Assembly (NCBI GenBank): GCA_023461035.1
Contig: JAEWOD010000005.1
Location: forward strand, 19,811 to 83,810
Source: Bacteroidota bacterium
GTDB lineage: Bacteria; Bacteroidota; Bacteroidia; Flavobacteriales; Weeksellaceae
Direction: 5' to 3'
Length of the DNA: 64,000 nucleotides
Shown piece after piece: positions 53,285 to 61,892 of this stretch. How positions within the stretch are numbered: the first letter of the stretch is position 1; the number at the start of each line of letters is the position of its first letter. The position numbers and the translations under genes are program-made. A model generated the notes under the pieces. It worked only from the letters and a program-made list of their open reading frames with translations, ran no database searches and was not told the origin of the DNA.

Positions 53285-54126
53285 TGAAGATCATCATTCA
53301 CGGCGGATTTTTTTCAGAATCCCATACCAATCAGGAAACGAAAACAGCCAAACAAAATGCTCTGAAAGAAATAGCCGGAAAAGGTTTTGAATTTCTTCGA
53401 AATCATTCGGCATTGGAAACAGTTGTCTATACTGTTTCGCTTTTGGAAGATGACGAACTCTTCAATGCCGGAATCGGTTCTCAAATCCAAAGTGACGGTA
53501 AAATCCGCATGAGTGCGTCTTTGATGGACGGAACATCGCAGAAAATGAGCGGCGTAATTAACATTCAAAATGTAAAAAATCCAATTCAAGTTGCTGAGAA
53601 ATTATTGGATTATGACGATAAAGTTTTGGGTGGTAAAGGCGCAACCAACTTCGCACGGAAAAATGGATTTTCGGAATTCTCAACTGAAATCCCACAACGC
53701 AGAGAAGAATATTTAGCCAAACTGAAATCAAACGGAAGCGGAACCGTGGGTTGTGTGGCTTTGGATGCCGATGGAAAATTGGCAGTAGCTACTTCTACTG
53801 GCGGAAAAGGATTTGAAATTCCAGGGCGGATTTCCGATTCGGCGACGGTAGCCGGAAATTATGCCAATCAGATTTGTGCGGTAAGTTGTACCGGAGTGGG
53901 CGAGGACATAGTGAGCGGCGCAGTTGCTGCGAAAATCGTGACGCGTGTTACAGACGGATTTACAATTGGCGAAGCATTTAAAAAAACTTTTGATGAATTA
54001 AAACCTTTCGACGGATTTGCCGGTGTCATTGCGATTGATATATCCGGAAATATTTTTCATCAGGATTCGCATCCGACGATGGTTTTTGCTTCGTTTGATG
54101 GGGAGAAGTTTGAGGTTTTTGGATAA
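53284..54126 (+). CDS. iaaA: Isoaspartyl dipeptidase/plant-type L-asparaginase
   Basis: 280-residue N-terminal nucleophile hydrolase precursor. Autocleavage before T154 in GSGTVGCVALD creates the catalytic Thr. FNAGIGSQIQSDG, the GKGATNFARK loop and GATSTGG-type ATSTGGKGFEIPGRISDSATVAGNYA are present. It hydrolyses beta-Asp-Arg released by cyanophycinase to free Asp and Arg, completing polymer breakdown. Overlaps cphB by one base, so an operon. No signal peptide. Confidence 0.93.
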   Translation: MKIIIHGGFFSESHTNQETKTAKQNALKEIAGKGFEFLRNHSALETVVYTVSLLEDDELFNAGIGSQIQSDGKIRMSASLMDGTSQKMSGVINIQNVKNPIQVAEKLLDYDDKVLGGKGATNFARKNGFSEFSTEIPQRREEYLAKLKSNGSGTVGCVALDADGKLAVATSTGGKGFEIPGRISDSATVAGNYANQICAVSCTGVGEDIVSGAVAAKIVTRVTDGFTIGEAFKKTFDELKPFDGFAGVIAIDISGNIFHQDSHPTMVFASFDGEKFEVFG

Positions 54127-54167
54127 GTCAAAATTTTAAATTGGCATTGTGCATTACTCATTTCTTC

Positions 54168-54191
54168 TTATGATTGTTATCATAATCATAA
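54168..54191. promoter_or_regulatory. Inverted repeat TTATGATT-N8-AATCATAA upstream of peroxiredoxin
   Basis: Perfect 8-base arms with a nested ATGAT-N4-ATCAT. A second ATGAT-N2-ATCAT is at 54273-54284, close to the promoter. The AT-rich dyads resemble operators of peroxide regulators (PerR/OxyR/Fur type), inferred only from location and shape. Confidence 0.5.
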
Positions 54192-54272
54192 AAGTTAGAT
54201 ATTTCTAATTTATTCATAATCAATTTGTAAGATTCTTTATAAAAACAATAAATTCACTTATAGCCATTAGCT

Positions 54273-54284
54273 ATGATTTATCAT
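54273..54284. promoter_or_regulatory. Inverted repeat ATGATTTATCAT, candidate operator
   Basis: ATGAT-TT-ATCAT dyad ending 22 bases upstream of the TATTTTTG -7 box of the peroxiredoxin operon, where a bound regulator would contact RNA polymerase. Confidence 0.45.
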
Positions 54285-54306
54285 TCCTATTGACTTTATC
54301 TCAGGG

Positions 54307-54314
54307 TATTTTTG
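54307..54314 (+). promoter_or_regulatory. -7 box TATTTTTG of the peroxiredoxin operon
   Basis: Exact TAnnTTTG followed by CAC, 26 bases before the ATG at 54341. A TTG at 54290 is 14 bases upstream, shorter than the usual spacing. Confidence 0.5.
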
Positions 54315-54340
54315 CACTATAAATTTAAAACCAAAAGATT

Positions 54341-54979
54341 ATGTCATTAGTAGGAAAAAAAGCTCCAAATTTTGTAGCTCCGGCAGTTTTGGACGGAGAA
54401 GAAATCGTTTCTGACTTTGCGTTGCCAATCGGCAAAAAAAATATTGTTCTTTTCTTTTACCCCAAAGATTTCACATTTGTTTGTCCAACCGAATTGCATG
54501 CATTTCAGGCAAAACTGGCTGAATTTGAAAAACGTGATGCAGTAGTTGTTGCGGTTTCTACCGACTCGGAAGAAACGCATCTGGCTTGGTTAAATACAGA
54601 GAAAGATAACGGTGGAATTCAGGGAGTTACATATCCGGTTGTAGCAGATTTAGCGAAAACTATTTCCATGGATTATGGTGTTTTGGCCGGCGAATATGTT
54701 AATGATTATGAAACCGACCGGATCGTTTTCGAAGGACTTCCGGTAGCTTACAGAGGAACATTTATCATCGACAAAAACGGTGTGGTTCGTCATGAAACCA
54801 TCAATGATTTGCCGTTGGGAAGAAATATTGACGAGTATGTACGTTTGTTGGACGCGATTTTGCACGTTGAGAAATTCGGAGAAGTTTGTCCCGCCAACTG
54901 GGAAGAAGGAAAAGCGGCGATGAATGCAACCAAAGACGGCGTTGCCGAATATTTGTCAGCTAATGTTAATTTGAATTAA
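54341..54979 (+). CDS. 2-Cys peroxiredoxin (AhpC/Prx1 type)
   Basis: 212 residues. Reduces H2O2, organic peroxides or peroxynitrite in the cytosol. The peroxidatic Cys48 is in FYPKDFTFVCPTE and the resolving Cys183 in GEVCPANW; YRGTFIID and the Arg of the active site are present. It leads an operon with a thioredoxin (its likely reductant) and DUF6952. Confidence 0.94.
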   Translation: MSLVGKKAPNFVAPAVLDGEEIVSDFALPIGKKNIVLFFYPKDFTFVCPTELHAFQAKLAEFEKRDAVVVAVSTDSEETHLAWLNTEKDNGGIQGVTYPVVADLAKTISMDYGVLAGEYVNDYETDRIVFEGLPVAYRGTFIIDKNGVVRHETINDLPLGRNIDEYVRLLDAILHVEKFGEVCPANWEEGKAAMNATKDGVAEYLSANVNLN

Positions 54980-55030
54980 TAGAAATCCGGACCTCTAAAT
55001 TTGAGTTTCGTAAAACTAAAAACGAAAAAT

Positions 55031-55345
55031 ATGTTTGTAGAAGCAACAGAAGATAATTTACAGGAAGTTTTGAATGAGAACCAGAAAGTTTTGGTTCAAT
55101 TCGGAGCGACTTGGTGCGGAAACTGCCGTTTGCTGAAACCAAAAGTGAAGCGATTGGCAGAAGCCAATCCGGAAATCCAATTCATTTATGTAGATGCAGA
55201 AAAATTTCCGGAAAGCAGAAAATTAGCAGAAGTTTCAAATTTGCCGACTTTTGCGATTTATAAAGATGGGAAGTTTGTCAATCAGGTAGTTACATCAAAA
55301 GAAGAACATTTAAAAGAACTTACAAATGAAATTGCCGGTTTATAA
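55031..55345 (+). CDS. Thioredoxin-family protein
   Basis: 104 residues from the ATG at 55031; the longer frame uses TTG. Active site WCGNC (C29/C32) replaces the classical WCGPC; NLPTFAIYKDGK holds the cis-proline. Likely electron donor to the upstream peroxiredoxin. Starts 51 bases after it, and its last 20 bases overlap the DUF6952 gene. Confidence 0.92.
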   Translation: MFVEATEDNLQEVLNENQKVLVQFGATWCGNCRLLKPKVKRLAEANPEIQFIYVDAEKFPESRKLAEVSNLPTFAIYKDGKFVNQVVTSKEEHLKELTNEIAGL

Positions 55346-55574
55346 AAATTTAGCCAAAAACGTTTCAAACGAAGCGATGGAAAATGCTTTGGAAGTTTTG
55401 GAAATTTATGCCGATTCGCCTGCCGTGAAAGAGGAAGAAAGAGATGTGATAGGTGAAATCATTTCCAATATCTGCGGAGCCATGGAAATGAAATCATTGA
55501 TAGACGGCGGAATGAGTGAACGTGATGCTGCCAATCATTTCATGCAGCGAGTGTTGAGTTCAATTGATAAATAA
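55326..55574 (+). CDS. DUF6952 small protein
   Basis: 82 residues, mostly helical, acidic, with one Cys (NICGAME). I believe it is DUF6952, which recurs beside peroxiredoxin-thioredoxin pairs in flavobacteria. Function unknown. Translation probably depends on the thioredoxin gene because the start lies 20 bases inside it. The terminator at 55605 closes the operon. Confidence 0.75.
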   Translation: MKLPVYKNLAKNVSNEAMENALEVLEIYADSPAVKEEERDVIGEIISNICGAMEMKSLIDGGMSERDAANHFMQRVLSSIDK

Positions 55575-55604
55575 TAATGATTTTTCATAATTGGATTGAT
55601 TTTG

Positions 55605-55636
55605 CCCGGAAGCGAAAGTTTTCGGGTTTTTGTTTT
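55605..55636 (+). terminator. Terminator of the peroxiredoxin operon
   Basis: Eight-pair stem CCCGGAAG / TTTTCGGG (two G-U) with loop CGAAAG, followed by TTTTTGTTTTTG. Confidence 0.75.
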
Positions 55637-55684
55637 TGCGAGAATCGAAATTGAATTAAGCTATTCAGAACTTTTATTTTATAT

Positions 55685-55712
55685 TTGATTTTTATGCGAA
55701 TTCCTAACTTCG
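55685..55712 (+). promoter_or_regulatory. Promoter of pncB: TTG-N17-TAACTTCG
   Basis: TTG at 55685 and TAACTTCG at 55705-55712, 15 bases before the ATG at 55728. An exact TATATTTG at 55680-55687 overlaps the TTG and is an alternative -7 box. Confidence 0.42.
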
Positions 55713-55727
55713 ATTAACGAATAAATA

Positions 55728-56894
55728 ATGAGTTTCAAATCCATTTTAGACAACGATTTCTATAAATTTACGATGCAATACGCAGCGGTAAAACTCTATC
55801 CTGATACTCAAGCTAAATACGAATTCATAAATCGTGGAGAACATGAATTTCCGGAAGGATTTGGTGAAGCTTTGCAAAAAAGAATTGAGGGAATGTCCAA
55901 TTTGGTTTTGACAGCCCACGAAAGATCCTATCTGAAAGTGACTTGTCCTTATTTGAATTCCGCTTATTTAGACTTTTTGCAGGGGTATCGTTATGATCCG
56001 GAAGAAGTGGAAATTTCGCAAAGCGGAAATGATTTGACTGTGAAAATTCAGGGTTACTGGTACCGTACGATTTTATGGGAAGTGCCTATTTTGTCACTTA
56101 TCAGCGAATTGTATTATGAACTGACAAATCAACAAAGAGATTCAGACGAAAAAGTATTGGAAACAGTGAGAAGAAAAGCTGAATCTTATCAGAATCTGCG
56201 TGTAAAAGTGGCTGAATTTGGCACCAGAAGAAGACATTCTTATGCGGTGCATAAATTGGTCGCCGAAGCGCTTAAAAAGTATGGTGGTTCAAGCTATGTG
56301 GGAACAAGTAACGTTCATTTTGCGATGACGACAGGTGTGAAACCCATCGGAACGCATGCGCATGAATGGTTTATGTATCATGGTGCAAGATTTGGATTTA
56401 AGGTGGCAAACGGAGTTAGTTTGGATCGCTGGGTAAATGTTTACCATGGCGATTTGGGGATTGCGCTGACCGATACTTATACGACCGATGTTTTCTTTAC
56501 GCAGTTTAATAAAAAATTAGCCAAACTTTTTGACGGAGTCCGCCATGATAGCGGTGACCCGATTGAATTTGCCGAAAAAACCATTGAACATTATCAAAAA
56601 ATGGGTATCGATCCTATGCATAAAACCATCATTTTTTCCGATGGACTAAATCTGGAAAAAGTGAAAATTATTTCGGAAGCTACTCAAGGTAAAATTGGTG
56701 TTTCCTTCGGAATCGGAACGAATCTGACCAATGATGTCGGACTCAAACCGATGAATATAGTCCTGAAACTGATCTCTGTAGCAGAACCCGATATTCCCTG
56801 GACCAATGTGGTCAAACTTTCGGACGAAAAAGGAAAACACACCGGCGATCCGAAAATGATTCGATTAGCGAAAGAAATTCTGGAGATTGAGTGA
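55728..56894 (+). CDS. pncB: Nicotinate phosphoribosyltransferase
   Basis: 388 residues. Makes nicotinate mononucleotide from nicotinate and PRPP in NAD salvage. DNDFYKFTMQYA at the N-terminus, EFGTRRRHSYAVH with the phosphorylatable His region, GTHAHEWFMYHG, DTYTTDVFF, and the PRPP/phosphate loop FGIGTNLTNDVG are diagnostic. Length matches E. coli PncB (400). Monocistronic, followed by an octamer repeat array. Confidence 0.95.
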   Translation: MSFKSILDNDFYKFTMQYAAVKLYPDTQAKYEFINRGEHEFPEGFGEALQKRIEGMSNLVLTAHERSYLKVTCPYLNSAYLDFLQGYRYDPEEVEISQSGNDLTVKIQGYWYRTILWEVPILSLISELYYELTNQQRDSDEKVLETVRRKAESYQNLRVKVAEFGTRRRHSYAVHKLVAEALKKYGGSSYVGTSNVHFAMTTGVKPIGTHAHEWFMYHGARFGFKVANGVSLDRWVNVYHGDLGIALTDTYTTDVFFTQFNKKLAKLFDGVRHDSGDPIEFAEKTIEHYQKMGIDPMHKTIIFSDGLNLEKVKIISEATQGKIGVSFGIGTNLTNDVGLKPMNIVLKLISVAEPDIPWTNVVKLSDEKGKHTGDPKMIRLAKEILEIE

Positions 56895-56956
56895 TTTGAG
56901 TTTGAGTGTTTGAGAGTTGGAGAGTTGGAGTGTTTGAGAGTGGGAGTGTTGGAGAA
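56893..56956. repeat. Degenerate octamer tandem repeat, TTTGAGAG/TTGGAGAG type
   Basis: About eight in-phase 8-base units (TTTGAGTG, TTTGAGAG, TTGGAGAG, TTGGAGTG, TTTGAGAG, TGGGAGTG and others) starting at the pncB stop codon and running almost to the convergent DUF2071 gene. Confidence 0.78.
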
Positions 56957-56966
56957 TTTCTATCTA

Positions 56967-57695
56967 TCATTCATTCATTGGAAAGCTCTTTTTATCCCAA
57001 GCAATTACCTGAACTCCGGTCGAATAATGCGCTAAATCAGGTTGGGTTTGAAAAAAGTCCGGAAATTCCGGGAAATTTATATGGGAAGAATTGATTTCGA
57101 TATCAAAAATTGGCCATTCAATATGGTGGATTTCAAATTCATTTAATCGGTTTCCTACATTCTGAAACAATGCATATCGTTCTGTCAAAAACAAATCGGT
57201 TTCTGATTTAAACTTTAATTGTTCACCAACCTTAAATTCCAGATTCAATTTACTCTTTTTAGTCTTATTTTCTGAGGTGTAAATTCCTTTGGAACGATTC
57301 ATTTTGGAATACAAATAGGGAAGTTCAGAGAGTTGTCGGGCAATTTTACAAGAAAGCCATTTCCCGCCTTCTATACTTAAAAAATATACACCTGTTTTTC
57401 CGTTGTGCTTTACATAAGTGCGAAGATTTATTTCGTGAAAATAGGAAATAGGCGAAAAGGAAGGTAAAATCCTTGGACGAATTTTTTCCATATTGAAAGC
57501 AACCAAAGAAACCCAAGCTGAATTCTCAATTAATTCAATTTCTAAATCTTTGGGTATAAATTTATTAAGTTCTTCTACCTGAACTTTCCAGTGAAGAAAA
57601 ACCGCATCATTCCATTCTTGGTAATATTTCCAAGGTTGAGTTGGAATTTCCCAAGGGCGATGAGAAGTTTGCCGTAAAATTTCAGGTATTTTCAT
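56967..57695 (-). CDS. DUF2071 (YqjF-like) protein
   Basis: About 242 residues from the ATG at 57695 (longer frame starts TTG). The HRPWEIPTQPWKYYQEWNDAVFLHWKV opening, VSLVAFNMEKIRPR, NLRTYVKHNGKTGVYFLSIE and the paired-strand C-terminus fit DUF2071, an acetoacetate-decarboxylase-like fold. Function unknown. Begins 4 bases after the DUF4197 gene, so likely co-transcribed. Confidence 0.85.
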   Translation of the reverse strand: MKIPEILRQTSHRPWEIPTQPWKYYQEWNDAVFLHWKVQVEELNKFIPKDLEIELIENSAWVSLVAFNMEKIRPRILPSFSPISYFHEINLRTYVKHNGKTGVYFLSIEGGKWLSCKIARQLSELPYLYSKMNRSKGIYTSENKTKKSKLNLEFKVGEQLKFKSETDLFLTERYALFQNVGNRLNEFEIHHIEWPIFDIEINSSHINFPEFPDFFQTQPDLAHYSTGVQVIAWDKKSFPMNE

Positions 57696-57699
57696 TCGT

Positions 57700-58425
57700 T
57701 CAATCCTGCAAACCAAATACTTCCTGCAAAAGCGGAGTCGTGCGTAAACCTATGTTATTTCTGATTCCGGATTCTTTATTTGCGACCATTTTGAACACAC
57801 CATTGATAGCTTGTTGGGTAACGTAAGCATTTAAATCAGTGGTTACGGTTTGTCCGGTAAATGTATTGTATTTGGAGATAATCTGTGTCCATATTTTGTC
57901 CGCTCCGACTTTTCCCAGCGAGTTTTTCACTTTGGGCTCAAATGCAGTAAATAATTGGCTGGAAGTGCGGTTCTGAAGATATTGTGTTGCCGAATTATCC
58001 GCTCCCAGCAAAATTCCTTTAGCATCATTAAACGTCATGGACGTAATGGCATTGGTAAAAATAGGAGTGGCTTCGGTAACGGCGTCTTCCGCAGCACGGT
58101 TCAGTAATTTCAAACCTTCGTCTGCCAAACTTCCCAAACCGATATCGCGAAGCGTTTTATCTACTTTTTGTAATTCCTGAGGTAACAGTATTTTGGTCAA
58201 ACTATTTCCGAAAAATCCGTCTTTTTGTCCCAATTTCTGAACGCCTTCGTTTACCCCAAATTCAAGTGCCTGTTTCAGACCTTCAGAAATTCGGATACTG
58301 GAAACGCCGCCGATCCCAGCTGTGCTTGTGTCAGCCGGAAGTTGAGAAGCGATTTGTTGTAATTCGGTACAGCCCGAAAAAAGAAAGAGAGAGGAAATCG
58401 AACAAGAAATGAACAGTTTTTTCAT
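57700..58425 (-). CDS. DUF4197 lipoprotein
   Basis: 241 residues. The lipobox LFSGC gives a lipidated Cys19. DUF4197 core: SEGLKQALEFGVNEGVQKLGQKDGFFGN, LLPQELQKVDKTLRDIGLG, AEDAVTEATPIF and MTFNDAKGILLGADNSATQYL. All-helical; role unknown in the family. Precedes the DUF2071 gene by 4 bases. Confidence 0.9.
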   Translation of the reverse strand: MKKLFISCSISSLFLFSGCTELQQIASQLPADTSTAGIGGVSSIRISEGLKQALEFGVNEGVQKLGQKDGFFGNSLTKILLPQELQKVDKTLRDIGLGSLADEGLKLLNRAAEDAVTEATPIFTNAITSMTFNDAKGILLGADNSATQYLQNRTSSQLFTAFEPKVKNSLGKVGADKIWTQIISKYNTFTGQTVTTDLNAYVTQQAINGVFKMVANKESGIRNNIGLRTTPLLQEVFGLQD

Positions 58426-58465
58426 TATGTGTATTTTTTAAAACCAAACAATTAAATATACCAAA

Positions 58466-60454
58466 TTAATTTCTTACAGTAATTGAACCGGTCATTTTAT
58501 TTTCTTCAGAAAGGGTAATGATATACCAATAAGTCCCCGAAGGAACCGGATTTCCCAGATATTTTCCATCCCAAACAATTCCTCCTGAACTGGCTTTTCT
58601 ATTGGCAAATAATTTTCCGTATCGGTCAAAGATTTGGAATTCAGCATCGGGATATTGTTCAATTCCCCTGATTTTCCAAACATCATTTTTTCCGTCACCG
58701 TTGGGCGAAATGAAATTTGGAATTAAAAAATAAGTAAACTTATAAGGTTCACTATAACAACCTACTAAATCCCGTACAAAAATATCATAATCATTTACAG
58801 GGATGTTTAGAAAAGTAGGAGAGCTTTGCCAGAAAACGCCATCTAACGAATATTCGTAATTTCCCGAGGGCGAAACCTGAACCGTGACGGAATTTCCGTT
58901 GATTTCAACATTTGTGATTTCAGGAGCTCCTCCCAAAACAGCTTCAAAAGGGAGTTCGTAGCTACAACCACTTTCATCAAGAACTGTTACAGAATAATTC
59001 CCGGGTTGGGAAACCGTTACTTCATTTGTGTTCAAAGGTTGGTTTGCGTCTTCGCCTTGCAGGCCATTCCATGCGTAGGATATAAATTCATCGGGAACGC
59101 TTAGAACAACATTGGTTCCAAGACAAAAAGCAACTTGGTTTTCGTAATTCAGGCTTAATTCAGGCACAATAAGATGCAAAGGAGTTTCACCATAACAATC
59201 CTCATCTCCATCGTCCAATTTCACAAAAATGGTTTTGGATTCGGAAGTCGAGTAGGAGAGTGGTAGCGGGTTTTGACCGTTTTCCAAGTCGGTTAAATTT
59301 TCATAAAAACTAAAACTCAAACTTAAGTCAGGATTGATTTCGGCCTGGTATTCGTTCAGTTGGAACGTTGCTAGTCCGGAATCGAAATCCAAACATTCCT
59401 GTTTGGTCAGTTCATTGGATTCCGGCGCATTGGAAATGATTATTTTGACCGGAATTATATAGGTTTTGTTTTCCGTTGCTTCATGAACTCTGACATATAC
59501 CCAGTCTTCCGGAAAAGCGTCACTGATGAAGGGATCGCTTAGGGCAAAGAGACCGTTAACTGCGTCACTTTGTTCTCTGTGATAGGAAATTTCCAGATTT
59601 AAAGCTTCATGTGAACCGGCGGCTCCCCACCATTCACTGGAACTATTGTTTTGATTGGGGCGTTGGCGGATTACGGAAGTTTGCATGGTTTCCAAATCAA
59701 TTTCATATAAGTAATCCGGAGTGTTTCCATAAAGTTTACCATATTCAGCAGCCAGACCATAGGTTTCGGAATCGATTATTCCTAGATTTTCGTGGCTTAC
59801 ATATTGGTTATTTGTGCCCAAAGTAACTTTGTACAGATAATCATTTCCGTTAGGTTGTGTCCAGGCAACATAAAGAAAATTACCGATTTGAACAAAATCA
59901 CCGGCGGCACGCCCGTTTCCAAAGTCATGCCAGAGATGAAATTCCTCCAGATTTTGCGCATCTGCCCGATACACCTCGCTTGTCCAGCCTCCTTCATACA
60001 AATGATTCAAATGGTCAAATGATAGAGCTAAAACGGTTTGTCCGTTTGGATGAATCTGCCCGATGGTTTGATATTCACAGTTTTCCAAATTTACTTTTTG
60101 TAGAATTCCGTTTTGTCTTGCCACATAGACTTCCTGCTGGTTATTGATGGCAATGTCATAATATCCGCCGTTACCGTCCGTATCTCCGCATACATTTACA
60201 ACTTGCGGATTATTGTATAAATTGGTTATTTTGGAAATTCCGTTATGTGCCTTGGTTACAAATATTTCCGGAGATTCGTTAAATTCCGACAGGACATCCA
60301 ATGAAAAATTCTGCAATTCACTAAATGGAATCGTAACGATTTGATCTCCATCTGTATCGCAGACCGAATAAAATTGGGTATCGGTGATGGTCACTTGTCC
60401 CAAAATTGGGAAAAGAAAAATCAGGTTAAAGATAAAAATGAGAAATTTTTTCAA
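58466..60454 (-). CDS. Secreted protein with T9SS type B (gliding-motility CHU_C) sorting domain
   Basis: 662 residues. N-terminal signal KKFLIFIFNLIFLFPILG. The middle is a large beta-rich region with DTDGDQIVTIPF and a beta-propeller-like stretch (residues about 60-290: repeated YEGGWTSEVY, LYVAWTQPNG, LYEIDLETMQ), then Ig-like strands. The C-terminus carries FISPNGDGKNDVWKI, FQIFDRYGKLF and VPSGTYWYIITL, the type IX secretion type B sorting domain. So it is exported across the outer membrane. No ATG is available; TTG at 60454 is the start. Function of the cargo is unknown. Confidence 0.88.
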   Translation of the reverse strand: MKKFLIFIFNLIFLFPILGQVTITDTQFYSVCDTDGDQIVTIPFSELQNFSLDVLSEFNESPEIFVTKAHNGISKITNLYNNPQVVNVCGDTDGNGGYYDIAINNQQEVYVARQNGILQKVNLENCEYQTIGQIHPNGQTVLALSFDHLNHLYEGGWTSEVYRADAQNLEEFHLWHDFGNGRAAGDFVQIGNFLYVAWTQPNGNDYLYKVTLGTNNQYVSHENLGIIDSETYGLAAEYGKLYGNTPDYLYEIDLETMQTSVIRQRPNQNNSSSEWWGAAGSHEALNLEISYHREQSDAVNGLFALSDPFISDAFPEDWVYVRVHEATENKTYIIPVKIIISNAPESNELTKQECLDFDSGLATFQLNEYQAEINPDLSLSFSFYENLTDLENGQNPLPLSYSTSESKTIFVKLDDGDEDCYGETPLHLIVPELSLNYENQVAFCLGTNVVLSVPDEFISYAWNGLQGEDANQPLNTNEVTVSQPGNYSVTVLDESGCSYELPFEAVLGGAPEITNVEINGNSVTVQVSPSGNYEYSLDGVFWQSSPTFLNIPVNDYDIFVRDLVGCYSEPYKFTYFLIPNFISPNGDGKNDVWKIRGIEQYPDAEFQIFDRYGKLFANRKASSGGIVWDGKYLGNPVPSGTYWYIITLSEENKMTGSITVRN

Positions 60455-60514
60455 AGGTCAGATTTAGGAATGCAAATTTCCGAATAATTAAGAGAATTCT
60501 ATGTGAAAGAAATG

Positions 60515-60546
60515 TAAAAAGCCGGTTAAATTATCTACCGGCTTTT
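60515..60546 (-). terminator. Terminator of metK
   Basis: Ten-base stem AAAAGCCGGT / ACCGGCTTTT with a 10-base loop; on the minus strand it ends in TTTTT, 29 bases past the metK stop. Confidence 0.85.
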
Positions 60547-60574
60547 GTAGCGATTCAATCCAATCTAGTTGAAT

Positions 60575-61855
60575 TTATAATCCAAATTCTTTTTTGATTT
60601 CTTCTACTTTATCTAATTTTTCCCAAGTGAAAAATTCCAAATTATCAATGGTTTTTTCATTGGATTTTCCTTTGTTAAAGGTTTTGCTTGCTACAAATGG
60701 TTCTCTTCCCATGTGTCCGTAAGAAGCGGTTTCTTGATAAATCGGATTTCTCAATTTTAAATTTTGTTCGATGGCATACGGGCGTAAATCAAATATTTGG
60801 CTTACTTTTTTTGCAATTTCACCATCGTTTAAATTTACTTTTGAAGTTCCATTTGTATTGATATATAAACCACAAGGTTCAGCCACACCGATGGCATAAG
60901 AAACCTGAACTAGCACCTCATCGGCCACACCTGCGGCTACCAAATTTTTTGCAATATGCCGGGTTGCATAGGCAGCACTTCTGTCCACTTTTGAAGGGTC
61001 TTTTCCGCTAAAAGCTCCTCCTCCGTGCGCACCTTTTCCACCATAGGTATCTACGATGATTTTTCTTCCGGTAAGCCCGGTATCACCGTGAGGACCGCCA
61101 ATCACAAATTTTCCCGTTGGGTTTATATGGTATTTGATTTGGTCGTTGAAAAGTTGTCGGATTTCAGGTTTTTGTTTGGCGATTACTCTTGGAATCAATG
61201 CTTCGATTATATCTTTTCTGATTTTTGCCAACATAGCTTCGTCACTTCCAAATTCATCGTGTTGGGTTGAGACAACGATGGAATCAATTCGAACGGGTTT
61301 GTGGTCGTCCGAATATTCAATCGTTACCTGAGATTTAGCATCGGGACGTAAATATTTTACGATATCATTTTCACGTCTGATTTCGGCCAATTCTTTTAAA
61401 ATTGTATGCGCCAAATCCAAAGCAAGCGGCATATAATTTTCTGTTTCGTTAGTCGCATAACCAAACATCATTCCCTGATCACCTGCACCTTGTGCATTTG
61501 CTTTTATTTCAAAATCAGTTTCTTCTTTTACACGATCCACGCCTTGATTGATGTCGGGAGACTGTTCATGAATGGCAGAAATAACACCACATGAATCTCC
61601 GTTGAACATATATTCGCCTTTGGTATAACCAATATTGTTAATTACCTCTCTTGCAATGTTTTGAACATCCAGATAAACTTCCGATTTTACTTCACCCGCC
61701 AATACGACCTGACCGGTCGTAACCAATGTTTCGCAGGCAACTTTTGACGAGGCGTCATAAGCTAAAAAGTTGTCAATCAATGCGTCTGAAATCTGGTCGG
61801 CAATTTTGTCGGGATGTCCTTCAGAAACGGATTCTGATGTAAATAAGTAAGGCAT
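60575..61855 (-). CDS. metK: S-adenosylmethionine synthetase
   Basis: 426 residues. Forms SAM from methionine and ATP. FTSESVSEGHPDKIADQISDA at the N-terminus, GAGDQGMMFGYA (ATP-binding), GGPHGDTGLTGRKIIVDTYGG and GAFSGKDPSKVDRSAAYATR are complete. Slightly longer than E. coli MetK (384), as in other Bacteroidota. Preceded by a SAM-II-like riboswitch and its own promoter, so it is probably repressed by its own product. Confidence 0.95.
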   Translation of the reverse strand: MPYLFTSESVSEGHPDKIADQISDALIDNFLAYDASSKVACETLVTTGQVVLAGEVKSEVYLDVQNIAREVINNIGYTKGEYMFNGDSCGVISAIHEQSPDINQGVDRVKEETDFEIKANAQGAGDQGMMFGYATNETENYMPLALDLAHTILKELAEIRRENDIVKYLRPDAKSQVTIEYSDDHKPVRIDSIVVSTQHDEFGSDEAMLAKIRKDIIEALIPRVIAKQKPEIRQLFNDQIKYHINPTGKFVIGGPHGDTGLTGRKIIVDTYGGKGAHGGGAFSGKDPSKVDRSAAYATRHIAKNLVAAGVADEVLVQVSYAIGVAEPCGLYINTNGTSKVNLNDGEIAKKVSQIFDLRPYAIEQNLKLRNPIYQETASYGHMGREPFVASKTFNKGKSNEKTIDNLEFFTWEKLDKVEEIKKEFGL

Positions 61856-61892
61856 ATAGTTTTTTGTTTTGTGGAGATAAATTGAAAGTCAA

